The notes: generated by a model from the sequence alone, not told the origin. DNA of 64,000 nucleotides from Ophioderma brevispina (GCA_023653785.1 JAMKCH010012541.1:25298-89297), one strand, 5' to 3'. Shown: positions 36,564 through 48,120, counted from the first letter of the stretch. Made by a program: numbers and translations.

Positions 36564-36615
36564 CAGCGTTTCCCAACCTTGGGGTCAGGAACCACAAAAG
36601 GGGTCACGTGTGAAT
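36564..36615 (+). mobile_element. hAT-like terminus
   Basis: CAGCGTTTCCCAACCTTGGG followed by GTCAGGAACC is typical of the terminal inverted repeat of many hAT elements (CAGxGxTTCxCAACCxxxGG). No matching right end was found within the next kilobases. Confidence 0.45.
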
Positions 36616-37275
36616 GAGAAAGGGGGTTGAAAGCTAACTTTAATAATCTCATTCTTCATTTAAAAAAAGTAAAAGGATTTCATAAAAGCAAAGGTGCTCT
36701 TGATCAATTTACCACATGTTGGTTAAAACTGTCCTATGTGTGAGGAACATGAGATTGTAGATTGGGTGCAATCGTAACAACATGGGGAGAAAGTGTTGTA
36801 AAATGTCAACGTTCCACGGACCGAAACGGCATCTAGGAGGAAGTTCTCACCTGTTCATTCACTTTAACAGCATTTTGAAGAAAAAAAGGTCCACTACATG
36901 TAAGACTAACCCTGGTTTAAATCCAGGTGTAAAGTTAGACTCTCCTTCAGAAATATCAGCCTACATTTTGAACCATGAACAGAGGCAACTTTCTTGGAAA
37001 ATTGACACCCTATCAAAGGTATTTACACTTTAATTTGACAATATACTGGGTGAGTTGTGCAAAAAATAATCCAGTTTTAGGTTATCAAATCCCCTAACAC
37101 CAGTTTTGAACCGTGAAACTGTTACATGTTAACTTGAGGATATTTGGGATAGTTCTTAGGAAATTAGGCAACAAAAATGTGGGTCATTCATAAGAGGGGG
37201 GCATTTATTTACAGAACAAGACATTTTCAATACTATTTAATTATGAAGCTTATTGGCTCAATTTCCATTTAACAG

Positions 37276-37457
37276 GGCAATGAAAAGTCCTCAAGCACCC
37301 AACAATTTTCACGCCAATGCTAGTGCACACACATGGTATATGGGACCTGGATTCCATGGCCAGCCAGATTGGACTTTACGCATTGACATCAACAACAATG
37401 CCACGTCAGAAGTCATCACCAATGTCATTGGGGTCATAAAGGGCAGTGTTGAACCAG
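37276..37457 (+). CDS. GCPII/NAALADase-like, exon at the PA-to-peptidase junction
   Basis: The acceptor TTTAACAG and donor CCAG|GTAAGG bound 182 intact nt. After one base completing a codon it reads AMKSPQAP, then WYMGPGF, then TLRIDINNN, then NVIGVIKGSVEPG. These match GCPII MGGSAPP, YNVGPGF, KMHIHS and NVIGTLRGAVEPD in order. The last motif immediately precedes the catalytic zinc-binding segment. The exon requires a phase-2 partner upstream that was not found. It shows no frame damage. Confidence 0.9.
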
Positions 37458-38259
37458 GTAAGGTAACTACTATTTGCATTAAGATTTTATAAGCTGGCAG
37501 CTTGATGTTGGATGTAATTGCAGTAAGGCCAGGCCCCTGTCAGTGACAATTGCCAATTGATTGTCTGTATTGATCACTTATTGGGCTTGATGCACCTGCC
37601 AAATTTATGTTGAAAAGTAGCAGGACTGATGCATGCCCTCACATTCATTGGGAATAGTCATTAGCGTTGTTGAATTTTCGGTGTATCCTTGTTCATGCGA
37701 GGGCATTGCAAGGAGCATATTGAGGCTGGTAGCTAGCCTAGATGAAGTAGTCTGAGTGAAACAAATGTTCAGATGTAGCATAAGTGTATTTGACATCAAA
37801 ATAATGAAATATGTCACATGATCTGGGGTAGATTTCACAAAGAATTACGACCCATCACAGACCTATCTTAAGTTAAATGCATCGTAAGTTATAGAGATAG
37901 TAACAGAAACTTGTGATGCATCCAATGCAATGCTTCTACTTGGGATGGTTCTGTGATGTTGAAATCTTTGTGAAATCCACCTGTTTGAATCAGACCAAAG
38001 GTGGGAATTATAAAAACTGAGATATAGGCAAGAACAGTGAGCTAAAAAGCATACAATATATAAGAATTCTGTTTCAGAAACCTCATAACTTCACGATTAA
38101 GTATGTTTGAGATGTGGGGATGTCAGCAATGGAGTATATATGGGTCAAGATAAAAAGTCACAATTTTCACCTATGGCAAAATGTCTGAAATACAGCAGTA
38201 AGTACCTAAACCGCAAATGGGAATGATGCATCTTGTTGGAGGATGAAAGTCATACTCTC

Positions 38260-38397
38260 TAGGGGTGTTTGAATAAGTGACCCATCTGACCCACTTTTTT
38301 CTGACACACTAATGATTTGGAAACCTTCATGGAATAAAAAACCATGTTATTCTGAATTCATAAGTGTGTCAGATGGGTTACCTAACAGAAACACTCT
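38260..38397. mobile_element. Near-palindromic MITE, family C, copy 2
   Basis: Same layout as 14403-14545: GACCCATCTGACCCAC, TTTTCTGACACACTAATGA, then ATTCATAAGTGTGTCAGATGG and an outer complement ending CAGAAACACTCT. The outer arms are AGGGGTGTTT and AAACACTCT. Intronic. Confidence 0.75.
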
Positions 38398-39884
38398 CCT
38401 TATTGGCCTAAACTGGTGCAGAAACCAAGTCTGTTTTCAAAAGCAGGCGATACTATGTATGCGTACATGGTAGTTGAATAGGGTGGCCACTGGTAGTGCC
38501 TATATGTGGCAAGCGCGTACCCAGGGGGGCGCGCGCCCCCAGGTAAAAGTAAAGAATAACAAATCAGGAACCGGGAAAAATAAGAAAGAAAAAGAGAAAA
38601 AGGCGAAAAAAATAATGATGCGAGTTACTTATGCCACTCTAAGATAAAGGTGTGTAAATGTCATTTTTATACCTCAGGTATTTGAGACAATCTGAACATC
38701 TCTTTCATAAAACAATGTTAGCTGTAGGTTTAGTTTTATATGCTTTTGTGTTGCACAAGGGGCGTCCGTCAAAACCCTTGGGGGATGAAAAAATGCAATT
38801 GTGAAACTTACTTACCATAAGGAATTCTATAACCTATATTATTTGGTAAAATTTTTCCGCGTTGTGCAAAAAGTGTTGTAAACCTGACTTCAGAGTCAGA
38901 CAGAGACAGGACCTTTGATGAGAATTTGCAATACCTTTTGTGATTTTAATAGCTGATTGTTGCGACAAATTTTTGATCCAGTGCGCGGGAGGGGGGCATG
39001 GCACAAATTTTGATGGATTTTTGGCAAAAATCAGGATTAGGGCCAACAGTTTGTTTGAAACCTTCCAAAATTGTTATCTTTTTCACCGAAGTTCACTGTG
39101 CTCCAAAAAATGTTACTTTTTACCCCCGTTTCCCCAGAAAAAACAGTCTGGTGCCGCCCTGATTTTCATTTACCTTCAATACTATGGATAGTATTATTGG
39201 TAAAGACGGGCGTGTCGCATGTCCTAACTCGGTACAAGGCCATGTTAGGCCTAATAGGGCCTATGTCTCACATAATATCAATTTTAAAAAAATGAAGTCA
39301 GGAAACATCCAGTGCTCATTCATTTCAATGCATACATTTAAAAAAAAAATATTTAGAATTCATGTCTTTTTGAACTAGGCGTGGATGAGCACGGATCCAT
39401 TGGCTATTTCTTCTGACTTGAAAATGTCTTTGCATAGACGGAGTTAAAAAAGTTCTCAGAATGTGAAAAAAAGGCAAATGTTAATGCGAAATGCGGGATT
39501 TAAAAAAATCCTTATTGCATTTTTGACCCACAAAGCGGCCGAATTTTCATTTTTTTTAAAATAAAAAAGTTATTCTTTCAAGTGAGCAAAAAACTTACAC
39601 ATAAATAATGCGATAGAAGGACCAATTTAACACAAATGCGCGCGGATGTCTTCTGAGACAAAATGTTTTTTCTCTCTTGGACTAATTCACACTCAAGAAA
39701 TGAAAAACCGACTTTTGATCATGCAACATGCATATTGTGCTACAAACCATTTTTTATGAGGGCAGGACGACCACATATTGCTTTTGGTCGCGAAGTCGCA
39801 ATTGTCTTATAATAGTGGTGGGCATTTTGTTTTGGGGGGGGGGTGCAGTCCAGGGCAACCTCCCTACACCCTTCCCTTTCTCTC

Positions 39885-40140
39885 TCTTATATCTTCTTCC
39901 CTCTTCTTTGCATCACCCCCTTTCTTCTTCTCTTTCCATCTTTTCCTTTCTCTTTTTCCCTTTCTTCTCTTCCATCTTTTTCTTCTCTTGTTTTCTTTTT
40001 TCCCTTTCTATCTTCTCTTTTTACTCTCTTTTTCTTTCTCTTTTTTCCTCTTTCTTTCTCTCTTTTCCCTCTTTCACTTTCTCTTTCTCTTCCGTCCCCT
40101 TTTTTCCTTCCCTTTTTTGGCCCCCTTCCCGATTTTTTTT
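39885..40140 (+). repeat. Polypyrimidine (CT/TTC) tract
   Basis: About 250 nt almost entirely C and T, with irregular CTTTCTC/TCTTTTT units. It opens three overlapping frames of 127-152 codons on the plus strand and a Lys/Arg/Glu-rich one on the minus strand; these are low-complexity artefacts. Such tracts can adopt triplex (H-DNA) structure. Confidence 0.9.
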
Positions 40141-40596
40141 GTGTCCGCCTTGCCCCCCCTGCCCCCCACTGGTTACCCACTGCTGAAATGTCACAACTTT
40201 TCAGGATGATAGAAACGACGATGTAGAAGGGAATGTAGATGATTTGAATCAATATGCAATATTTGGTAATCTGAATAAAATGTTCCAAAACACTACGGAA
40301 TTCTTCAGTGATTTTGGGATCTTGTAGCAGAGAATCGTTTTTGAAGAAGGAATAAATTCTGCGGGCCGGTACTTTCAAAACGTGGAAATCACTGTGAAAA
40401 AATACTCAAAAACGTGCAATCACTGTAAAAGAAAGTTAACTGTTGTGAGTCCCAGCTGCCAGTTAAAACGCTGTTTATTCTATGAACATTTTTAACAGTG
40501 TCTTTGGACTTTGGAAACAAAATCAGATCCCCAGCCCCCAAGTTAGAAAAAAAAATTTGAGAGCCCCTCCGTACCGTCGTATACGCTCTGTATTTC

Positions 40597-40957
40597 AAGG
40601 TGTCAACCGAAGATTTCACATAACATGGTGTCCCTAAAAATGTGAAAATTCCTGATTTATTGCACTTTTGTAAAGCTTTCCATCCAAATATCCCCATCTG
40701 AAGATTATCTGAGAAATGTTTCTTTGTACAAAAAAATTTGTGCAATGTTCTTAAATTTTGTATAGACAAACATTAAATTCAAAACCTGTGTTTTATTATT
40801 AGAAATAAGCAAATCAAATTTCCCTTTTTTCCTCTCTTTTAAGACTAGATATTTCTGTATCAGCCAAATGCAAGGTAAGAAATCTATTGAGTGTCTTATG
40901 AAATACTATTATGATACCATGTTTAGGTGCCTCAAAATCTTCTCGTTGCACCTTTAA
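40597..40957. mobile_element. Family B MITE, copy 3
   Basis: AAGGTGTCAACCGAAGATTTCAC at the left and CTTCTCGTTGCACCTTTAA at the right, with internal GTGTCCCTAAAAATG, ATATCCCCATCTGAAG and TTTCTGTATCAGCCAAATGC in the family order. About 360 bp. The right side preserves the expected TTGCACCT-TTAA. Confidence 0.75.
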
Positions 40958-40959
40958 CA

Positions 40960-41079
40960 TGTTCGCAAAAGCCCTCCCCACCGCCCCCCCTCCCCCCACT
41001 TACCCCCCCGCGCATCGCAAAGACGCTCGAATAAGCTTCCGGAAGGCAACCAAAGCTAATTAATCCCGCGAAATTCTAG
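40960..41079 (+). mobile_element. Possible Helitron-like 3' end
   Basis: Ends with CGCGAAATTCTAG followed by TTTA, identical over this stretch to the end at 62978-62990. A palindrome CTTCCGGAAG precedes it by about 40 nt. Helitrons end in a hairpin and CTRR and insert before T. The match is short, so this stays tentative. Confidence 0.35.
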
Positions 41080-42866
41080 TTTAAAGTTGATTCTAAATGC
41101 TTTTGCCAAATTTATTACACGCACACAGCAATACAAACTTTGGTCTTTCGTTTAGCAACATTTTATGAGGTTGTAACCCCCAGTTTTATTATACTTTACA
41201 TAAATGGTGAGTTTGGATTGCTGCCCATACCCTCTGCATTATTAATTTATGAGAACCATGAGAAATTTCAAAGTTCAAATCATTTCTATCAACTTTGGTG
41301 TCTTGTAAAACACTGGAATATTGCAAGGGTTCCCCTCCAGCACCTACCATTATAACATTAAAAAAAATTATGCGCTTTACCTGTCTTACGCTCTAAGCAT
41401 TTCCTATTCCAATTGACGTTTCAAAATTGTTTTACCACTTTGTAGGAGAAATGTCTTGGAAAGCGAATAAGTATTGACCGCCGCAGCTTCAAACTTGAGA
41501 TGTGAACTCTCGCCACGAACACTTAGGATTGGTCGGGGCTCCCCATTAAGTGCGGATGCATTTGGGTTCCCCATTTATCAAGGATCGGACTGAGAGATAC
41601 TAAGTGACATTTTTGCATCAGGGCAACTGGCTTGGCAAAGTCTAATATGTTTTACAATTTAAAATAAAGTATATATATTTAAAAAATGCTAAAAATAATG
41701 CCCCCGCATTCGTTGTAAATGTGCTTTCCAAACCTAGAAAGAAGCCCAAACGACGCCATTAGACCAACACCCGACCCGTACCGATTTTTCTTGGGGGGGG
41801 TGTTCAGCCGTAGATAATGAGCCCCCCCCCCCCCCCCCCCCCGGTGGTGAAAAATCCTGGGTACGCCGTATGGTGAGAAAACATTTAAGTGGCACTGTCA
41901 CTTATGTGTATTAGGCCAAGTACAAAAAAATATTAGTTTCTCGTCCTTGCCCACCACCAACCTCGTTTTTTTTGGCGGCAGGCATCCAAAAGAAGTGATG
42001 AAATCTAAAGTTCCCTGGTGATGAAGGCAGAGGAGAGTACTATTTTAAATGAGGCTACAGTCAACCACATCGCAGATGGACTATCAATTTCCATCATTCC
42101 CCCCATGAGTGATCATCTTGGGATAAACGGTCCACCTCCCACCCTATTTTGCCTTCTCTCTGCCTACTGAGTAACGGTTGAGGGGATTATCCAGAGGTGT
42201 ACCAGGCCTCTGACAGTGACTCGGCAATGTGGTGTAACACTGGGTGGGGTCAGGGGGTGGCAGTTCCGCAATTGGACGATTGCATCAAACTCATTTGCAT
42301 ATTTGCTCTCTTCTTTATTGCATAAGCTCATTATGCAAAGCATAGTCTCATGCGTAGCATAGCTGTTGTTGTGTGCTCAATTGCCATTATGGGCCGTTGT
42401 TTATGTCCCCTTAGCTGTCAAGCATTTTACTATCCCCAACTGCGGTAGCTCCAAACGGAGTGTGATGAATAACGTGAAAAATTCTGATTACGGGGATCGG
42501 CAAGACAGCACAGTCAATTCCCATTGATTGGTTGTTCCCTGGGTGTACAAGCTGGCAGTTTTGGGTATTTGCCAAAAACATATGATACCTTTTGCATGAA
42601 ACATCCTCTGGTCTGCAGAAATTTTCACATCAAAAGTTTATTCCATGTCTTTTTGATGAATAAAATTACTTGAAAAATTCGATTAATGATACATAGTGAA
42701 TATAAATAAATTTGTTGTTTTTAATGAAGAAAAAAAAATACTGCAAATTTTGAGAGTGAAAATAGCCACATTTGTTTCACTCTGCATTGCTGTACTTTAA
42801 ATCCAAAATTGAATAAACAAAACCCATTTCATCGTGTAATCTTATTTGTCGCCTTCTTTCCAACAG

Positions 42867-42990
42867 AACCGCTATGTCAAGTAGCACTGCACAGAGATTC
42901 ACTAGCTTATGGAGGAGTAGAACCAGGCACAGGATCAGCTTTGTCTCATGGAGTTAGCTAGAGTTTTAGGCAAACTCAAAAAAGAGCAAG
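42867..42990 (+). CDS. GCPII/NAALADase-like, first metal-ligand exon, with small frame breaks
   Basis: Acceptor TTTCCAACAG, donor CAAG|GTAATG. Pieces in three frames give NRYVK, then VALHRDSLAYGGVEPGTGSAL, then MELARVLGKLKKEQ. Together they align end to end with GCPII [20 protein letters not shown] and the following helix ending LKKEG. The His at 42890-42892 is the first zinc ligand (His377 of human GCPII). The codon at 42920-42922 is GAA, Glu, where the family has the bridging Asp (Asp387). About three one-base changes are needed, two of them at short A runs. Downstream exons with the other ligands (Glu-Glu, Asp, His) were not found up to 64 kb. Confidence 0.75.
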
Positions 42991-43011
42991 GTAATGAATG
43001 GATAAGCGGGG

Positions 43012-43225
43012 TTTATAAAGCACTATTAGTGATTTGCTAAATCAGAAACTCAAAAAAATTGGCATGTCTGTAAAAAGTATAACCACCATAACATACCCTA
43101 CAATGATAAGACTGAAAGCAACCATACAAACACTTACTGCAACACAATTACCCTGGAAGACTTTATAAAATTCCTTCTATTTGGGCTTTTTTGCTGAATC
43201 ACGGAGATACCTTTAACCCTTGACC
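43012..43225. mobile_element. Degenerate family A MITE
   Basis: TAAAGCACTATTAGTGATTTGCTAAATCAG followed by CATAACATACCCTACAATGATAAGACTGAAAGCAACC matches the left half of family A. The right end (GAATCACGGAGATACCTTTAA) is barely recognisable. It begins about 20 bp after the last assigned exon's donor site. Confidence 0.6.
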
Positions 43226-44431
43226 TATCATTCCCTAGCCAGTTAAGGGTGCTTTCCTGATACAAGAACCTTCATTTTGTGTTGTCTGCTGCAGTAGTAA
43301 CGAGACCTGCACATGTATATTTGTCTGTGTGTGTGTGTAAAATGTTAACTAACTTACATGGAGGCTACTCCTTTACCTATTAATCATTAACTTGGTCAGA
43401 AAAACCACTGCCCCAAGACTCATATGGGTGTACAAGATTGATACCCCATGTTACTTTGGACCCATTCCCAATCCTCAGTGCAGATGACCTACATTCTGTG
43501 GGAATGTTCATACCTCCAAAACTTATTTCCGTTGAATCTGGTATGCCATCTTAATCTTATGCACGATATCATCCATGTGCCCCTTGGTCCACTCTTTGTA
43601 ATGTCGGGCCATGGCAAAATTATGACCTTCCAAAATTGGATAAAATATGCATTAGGCCGGTACATCTGTTTTAATTTATGATGCCACCAAGCTCAGGTGA
43701 TATAAATCTTAACTTTTTTTAGGTAAGTCAGGGGACAAGACTATGGATCCATGAATCCACCCCTCAATGTATTGCTATGGATGTTTAAGAGAGCAAGTTT
43801 GTCATGATTGATAGCCTCATAATGCACTACTTAAAAGAAAGTTAAGATTTGAACAAATTATATTGAAGTTTTGTGTGTAGACTATCTTTTTGTCTTTCAG
43901 ATTTGCCTTCTCTACAACAAGTAAGAATTTTGCCATTGTATCCATTAATGGACAATTACGTACTTAATACAAATATCCTACTCTAATATAAAAATTCATG
44001 ATCAAACACAGAATGCTTTTAGTTGAACTTTTGACAAGACAAACAAAGATCAAAAATACATATTAAAATTTTAGAGAATTTGTTTTTAATGCCTTTTTAA
44101 TTATTAAAAATACTGAAACTGTTATAAAGGTAAAGGTTTGAATATATATTTATTATTTTCCTCGCGATACCAGGGTAAAAATAATAATTTACTTGATTTG
44201 ACTCGGAACTCTCCCAATATAACTTTTAACAGTACCGACTTAGCACGCCCATAAACGTTGCAGATTAATATTAATATTCCCGATCAGGAAAATTTTGTTG
44301 CGAAATACTTATAGGTATAAAAATGATTCAACAACTCTTTTCTGATGCTATCCGCTAGAAAGCGAATGCCAAAAAAAAACCTTTCGAACCTACACCTATA
44401 GATGGATATCTATCGCTCTTCTACCCAACCT
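43226..44431. other. Noncoding stretch
   Basis: Nothing recognised. A splice-like pair (TGTCTTTCAG at about 43900, CAA|GTAAGA at 43920) would bound only about 20 nt and cannot be supported as an exon. Confidence 0.4.
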
Positions 44432-44498
44432 GCTTATAGCTCAGTCGGTTAGAGCGCGTGCATGTAATCCAAGGTCGCCGGTCGAATCCGCCAAGCTC
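44432..44498 (+). tRNA. tRNA-like gene or pseudogene (Thr-like)
   Basis: GCTTATAGCTCAGTCGGTTAGAGCGCGTG matches the acceptor start, D arm and pol III A box of a tRNA. AAGGTCGCCGGTCGAATCC matches the variable loop and TψC arm with B box, but one T of the universally conserved GGTTCGAATCC is missing. The anticodon loop region CATGTAATC suggests TGT (Thr), with an imperfect anticodon stem. The 3' end CCAAGCTC pairs only partly with GCTTATA, as if a base or two were lost. Either a tRNA pseudogene or SINE head, or a real tRNA carrying consensus indels. Confidence 0.55.
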
Positions 44499-46917
44499 AC
44501 ATGGGTTTTTTTTCCAACCATGTGCGCTGGACATCTCCAGGGAAAGATTCTAAATTATACAAGCTCTTTTGGAGTTCAACATTGCATCCGCAGTCGGTTT
44601 GTGGTCAAGTGGATTGCTTCCTGTTCCAGAAATTGATTATCGAAAGTGCATTGCAACCAGGTCAAGCAGACCCGACCTGGTGTAGGGAATATTCTTGATG
44701 AATTTGAGCAAAATGTAACTGTAAACCATACCAGCTGATAATCACTAATCCCCTAAGATGAGTCTGCCTTCTTTAGATAGGGGTACAGTCTACTAGCATT
44801 TTCACCTCTATGGTACATACTGATTTTAAGTATGTGGCTGGGCACTTTATTACTACTGACTGGACCTCACTAGGAAGTAATCTGTGTATTGAAGTTTACT
44901 ACCAGCCTATAGGCCAAAACTTGCTGATCCCAACATTCATCTCCATTTACTCATGTATGTGCGCTGTTTACTTCCCGGCATATTCACTTTGCTTAGAGAA
45001 TAGGTCTGATTTATGGGAATCGTACTCTCTTTGCAAGATTGAAACAACTGATGGCATTATTGTTAAGTGGAAGAACCATTTTCCTTTCCCCAATCATCAA
45101 CCTTCAATTCTCATTCTTAAACAAGATGTAAAATTCCAAGTAATATTTCACAATAATTTTTGCTTTGGCATCCTCATGCTTAAGACACCAAGAAAGGATT
45201 GTGATCACCTCAGTGAGAAAGATCACCCTGTGCACGCAAAGATGAACATACGCAACGAAGATGTGCGAGAAGTAGCAGTATAGAATGTGCGGCATCACCT
45301 CCAATTAATGTTCAATATGCAGCATGTAAACCTGGTCTATATTGCGGATTGAAACCAAACAGGACCAATAAATTTCATCACATATTTCCCCCACAGCTGT
45401 TTGAAAATATTTTGTAACATGCATTTGATTTGGTCTTTGCACGGGGTTGAAGCCCAAGACGTACCATTATACTATCCAGCTGGGATCAGTGAAAGAGGCA
45501 CATTGGATCTCCTAATGGGGAGGTAAGGAGTACGGCTGAGCTTCTGAAAGCGGTGTAGATTTTTTTTGTAGAGCTGTATTGGGAGTGATACGTGGTGTCC
45601 TTGAGCGAAAAAATGAGATGGGGAGTCTGAGGAGGATAGAGAGCAATGATAGAGAGCGATGTTTGGTGTTAAGTTGATGGATCGGATGAAGACTGAGGAC
45701 TTGTGCAGAGGTTAGGTTTTGGAAGAGGTCGATGGACCGGTTTGCTGAAGGCCGAATCAGTGTACGGTGGTATGGGCCTTGTTGAGGAAGGATGACTGGT
45801 TGAGGAGGTTTGAGCGGAGGAGGGGATGTCCAAAGAAACATGGAAGAGCAAGTGAGGAGGAGCGTAGGAGGGTTGGGTTGGATGTGAGGATTGCATTGAA
45901 TCGGGTGAAATGGAAGAAGAAGTAGGGGGCGGTTCTGCGAATGTTAAGGTGATCCAGCCACCAACCCCCTTTAACCGGTGATAAAACCGGATTTAAAACT
46001 TTTCGTATTAGTAGTAGTGTAGAGAAGTATGCTGGACTTTCACTTGAAGATCAATTCAGAGTTACCTATCATACAACAAAGAATCCAATGTCAGGATGTC
46101 TCATTCATCTCAATACAGTTGGTACAATCTGAAGGTTGACAACAAGTCCAGTGATAGGCTTAAAAACAGTTCCTATTTCAGTACTGATTTTTTGTTACAA
46201 AGAAGTTTCGCTATAAGTAAATCAGGAGCCTTACAGGTTTCAGTTGCATACCATACTATGCTGCTAACTCTTTGTTCAGACGTTCATAAGACACCTCTGC
46301 ACCTGCTATGAATAATGTTTCGAAAATGGCCTGCCAGATGTAGGTCAACACTTTGAACAGTACTCAACTTCTTTGAGGTTATGCTTTTAACCTTTTCCTG
46401 GACCCCGTGCTACGGCAATTCATGCCTCACAAACAGGGACTATTAGGGATAAAGATTGGCATTACTGACCTCCGGGGGGGGGGTCCCGTCGGCAACGTTT
46501 GTGTGGCAGACGAGCGATAATGGTGTTGCAGTTTATTGAAAACGTCCTCAAGCGAGACACGTCTGGCTAGAATCAGGGCAATGCTGCGGTCAGAATTGTT
46601 ATGTCTCGCTTTTTTGTAGTATGGTTCAACTTCACTGTGTCTAAACATTGGAACTGCTGAAGCGATCTGGGCTAGAGTAGCCCAACGTCTGGGGAAACGT
46701 GTTAATTGATTTGAATGTGATTCCACAATAACATGCACTCTGCACTAATTCAGAAACTAGCCCAGAGACATTGTCACTGAAAAAGATATTGAGTTTGATC
46801 GCAATTGGACTCATTTCCATTTGACAAGCTATTTTCTGTGTTTTGGTAGTTATTTTAGGGTGTACTGGGTGGAACATAACAGGCTACCTTATCTACTTGG
46901 TAAAATAAAGCTAATCT
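44499..46917. other. Noncoding stretch with a purine-rich section
   Basis: No gene recognised. The 157-codon frame at 44810-45283 has no recognisable domain. From about 45520 to 45930 the plus strand becomes G+A-rich with repeated GAGG/GGAAG words, giving Pro/Ser-rich frames on the minus strand that look like composition effects. At 45950-46010 GCCACC...AACCGGATTTAAAACTTT is the inverted relative of 12575-12620. Confidence 0.4.
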
Positions 46918-47056
46918 TACACTGAGCTGATTTCCTTTACACATGTTGACTGAATATATGCGTTTCCCCCTTCTGAGAAGTGGAATGCACCCAAAAATAA
47001 CCTATTTTAGCACCCTAAAAAAGAGAAAATGGTCTCAACCAGTGACCCCCAGGTCC
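46918..47056 (-). repeat. Left copy of an inverted flanking repeat (family F)
   Basis: Reads CACTGAGCTGATTTCCTTTA, then GTTGACTGAATATATGC, CTTCTGAGAAGTGGA, AATAACCTATTTTAGCACCC, and CCAGTGACCCCCAGGTCC. The inverted complement of every block, in order, is at 54755-54872. The two copies face each other across about 7.7 kb. Two single-copy insertions in opposite orientation are the alternative to true terminal inverted repeats. Confidence 0.8.
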
Positions 47057-47489
47057 AACCCTGGTCGGCCCTTACTCTTCCTCAATTCCTTTTGCCGCTT
47101 ACCAACGGAGCGCGTGTTACTACACGGCAGCTCTGTCATTAGCAGCCAAAATTACGGAGATGTTTGATAACTGGGCTGTTGTCGTCTCAATACTGAATAC
47201 TCCTACTACTATCCCATAACTATCTGGATATAGTACTGGATTATTCTGGATTTTATAAACGCTCTATTTGGAAACGGAATAAACAGCGACTTTTACGCCC
47301 GTCGAGATCTTTCTTTGTGTCCCTTTTTTTGCCGCCGATGCGTCATGTGATCTGAAGTAGCGGAAAGAAGGTAACAAGGCACGCCATTGCCGCACTGTGT
47401 GCGTTTTTTGGATGCCTTTGCTTTTGTGAGCCTGGTTCTGTTCTTATAGTTGCCATACTATCAATAAACAGTTCTTTTGGGTGAGAGTG
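47057..47489. other. Spacer between the left family F repeat and the hairpin element
   Basis: Mixed sequence with two AATAAACAG words (47279 and 47464) that could be polyadenylation signals, as in an LTR. No second LTR-like copy or primer-binding site was found, so no element is called. Confidence 0.35.
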
Positions 47490-48120
47490 TCTATTATTGT
47501 CCCGCCGCCGAACAAGTTCGGGACGGGGACTATGAAATGAGGCTCAGCGTCAGTCCGTTCGTCCGTCTTCCGTTCGTCCTCCTGGACAAAAATGTTAACC
47601 CATGTTGTATACCCTTTATCTGGAGTTCCTTAAGGGTGACAATGATGTAACTTGGTGAAAAAGCGGGTTGTTGAGTTCTCGCCTATTAGAATTGGTGGGC
47701 CGTGAAATAGGCTACTTAAGTACCCCTAATTTTTTTCATATTTATGAGAATTTTCCTTGCCAAGGCCTGTTTACAGTTTTTCTGGGTTCTGTCCAGGCGA
47801 TAATGGAGTAACTTGGTTGAAGGAAGCAGACTGAAGGTTCTTGACCTGATTATTTTTGGGCGTATTTCGAGCAAATTGAGTATGCAACATGAGCTATTGA
47901 TATGCAAAATCAGCGTAATTACTATATTTTTTGAAACGGTACATTGGATCTCAAAATTCTTGTGCTGCATAATAGCCTTTCACGGGGCACAGAATCTCTT
48001 TTTTAGCGCATTTTGAAGTATTGGTGATATATATGGCGGCTTAGTATGCAAATGAGCTAATTAAATTATGCGTACTTGCTGTATCTCTGAAACGGTACAT
48101 CGGATAGGCAATTCCTTCGC
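47490..48120 (+). mobile_element. Hairpin plus tandem repeats (family H, locus 3)
   Basis: Begins with a palindromic head around GTCCCGCCGCCGAAC and GTTCGGGACGGGGAC (47497-47530), followed by ACTATGAAATGAGG and repeated GTCCGTTCGTCC. Then come diverged units of about 160 bp with GATGTAACTTGGTG, AATGGAGTAACTTGG, GAAACGGTACATTGGATC / GAAACGGTACATCGGAT and ATGCAAAT. The units resemble those at 10650-11240. It is directly followed by a G-rich minisatellite, as at locus 1. Confidence 0.65.

Larger units (their letters stand above)
38512..41875. mobile_element. Possible DNA element with GCGTACCCAGG ends
   Basis: GCGCGTACCCAGGGGGG at 38515 and, inverted, CCTGGGTACGCC at about 41858-41869. Both are next to C or G runs (a C run of 21 at 41822-41842). 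Such termini are common in invertebrate DNA transposons. The span of 3.36 kb has no transposase, and it contains a pyrimidine tract and a family B MITE, so the two ends may be unrelated insertions. Confidence 0.3.
15177..42866 (+). other. Introns of the GCPII-like gene
   Basis: The assigned exons imply introns of 1785, 1338, 4995, 985, 12384 (with one exon unaccounted for) and 5409 bp. Most of this sequence is transposon-derived: MITEs, a LINE in the 12.4-kb interval, DR1-bearing tandem repeats and mononucleotide runs. All LINE and exon sequence is on the plus strand. No second gene is recognisable inside the introns. Confidence 0.6.

Noticed and set aside
39728..40378. Overlapping 127-163-codon frames on both strands
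   Set aside because: They translate a polypyrimidine tract; the Phe/Ser/Leu-rich and Lys/Arg/Glu-rich products are composition artefacts.
44810..45283. 157-codon plus-strand frame as a gene
   Set aside because: No recognisable domain, no splice or promoter context, and composition like surrounding noncoding DNA.
47160..47500. LTR of a retrotransposon, because of AATAAACAG words and a TGTTGTCG start
   Set aside because: No second LTR copy, primer-binding site or pol remnant was found nearby.
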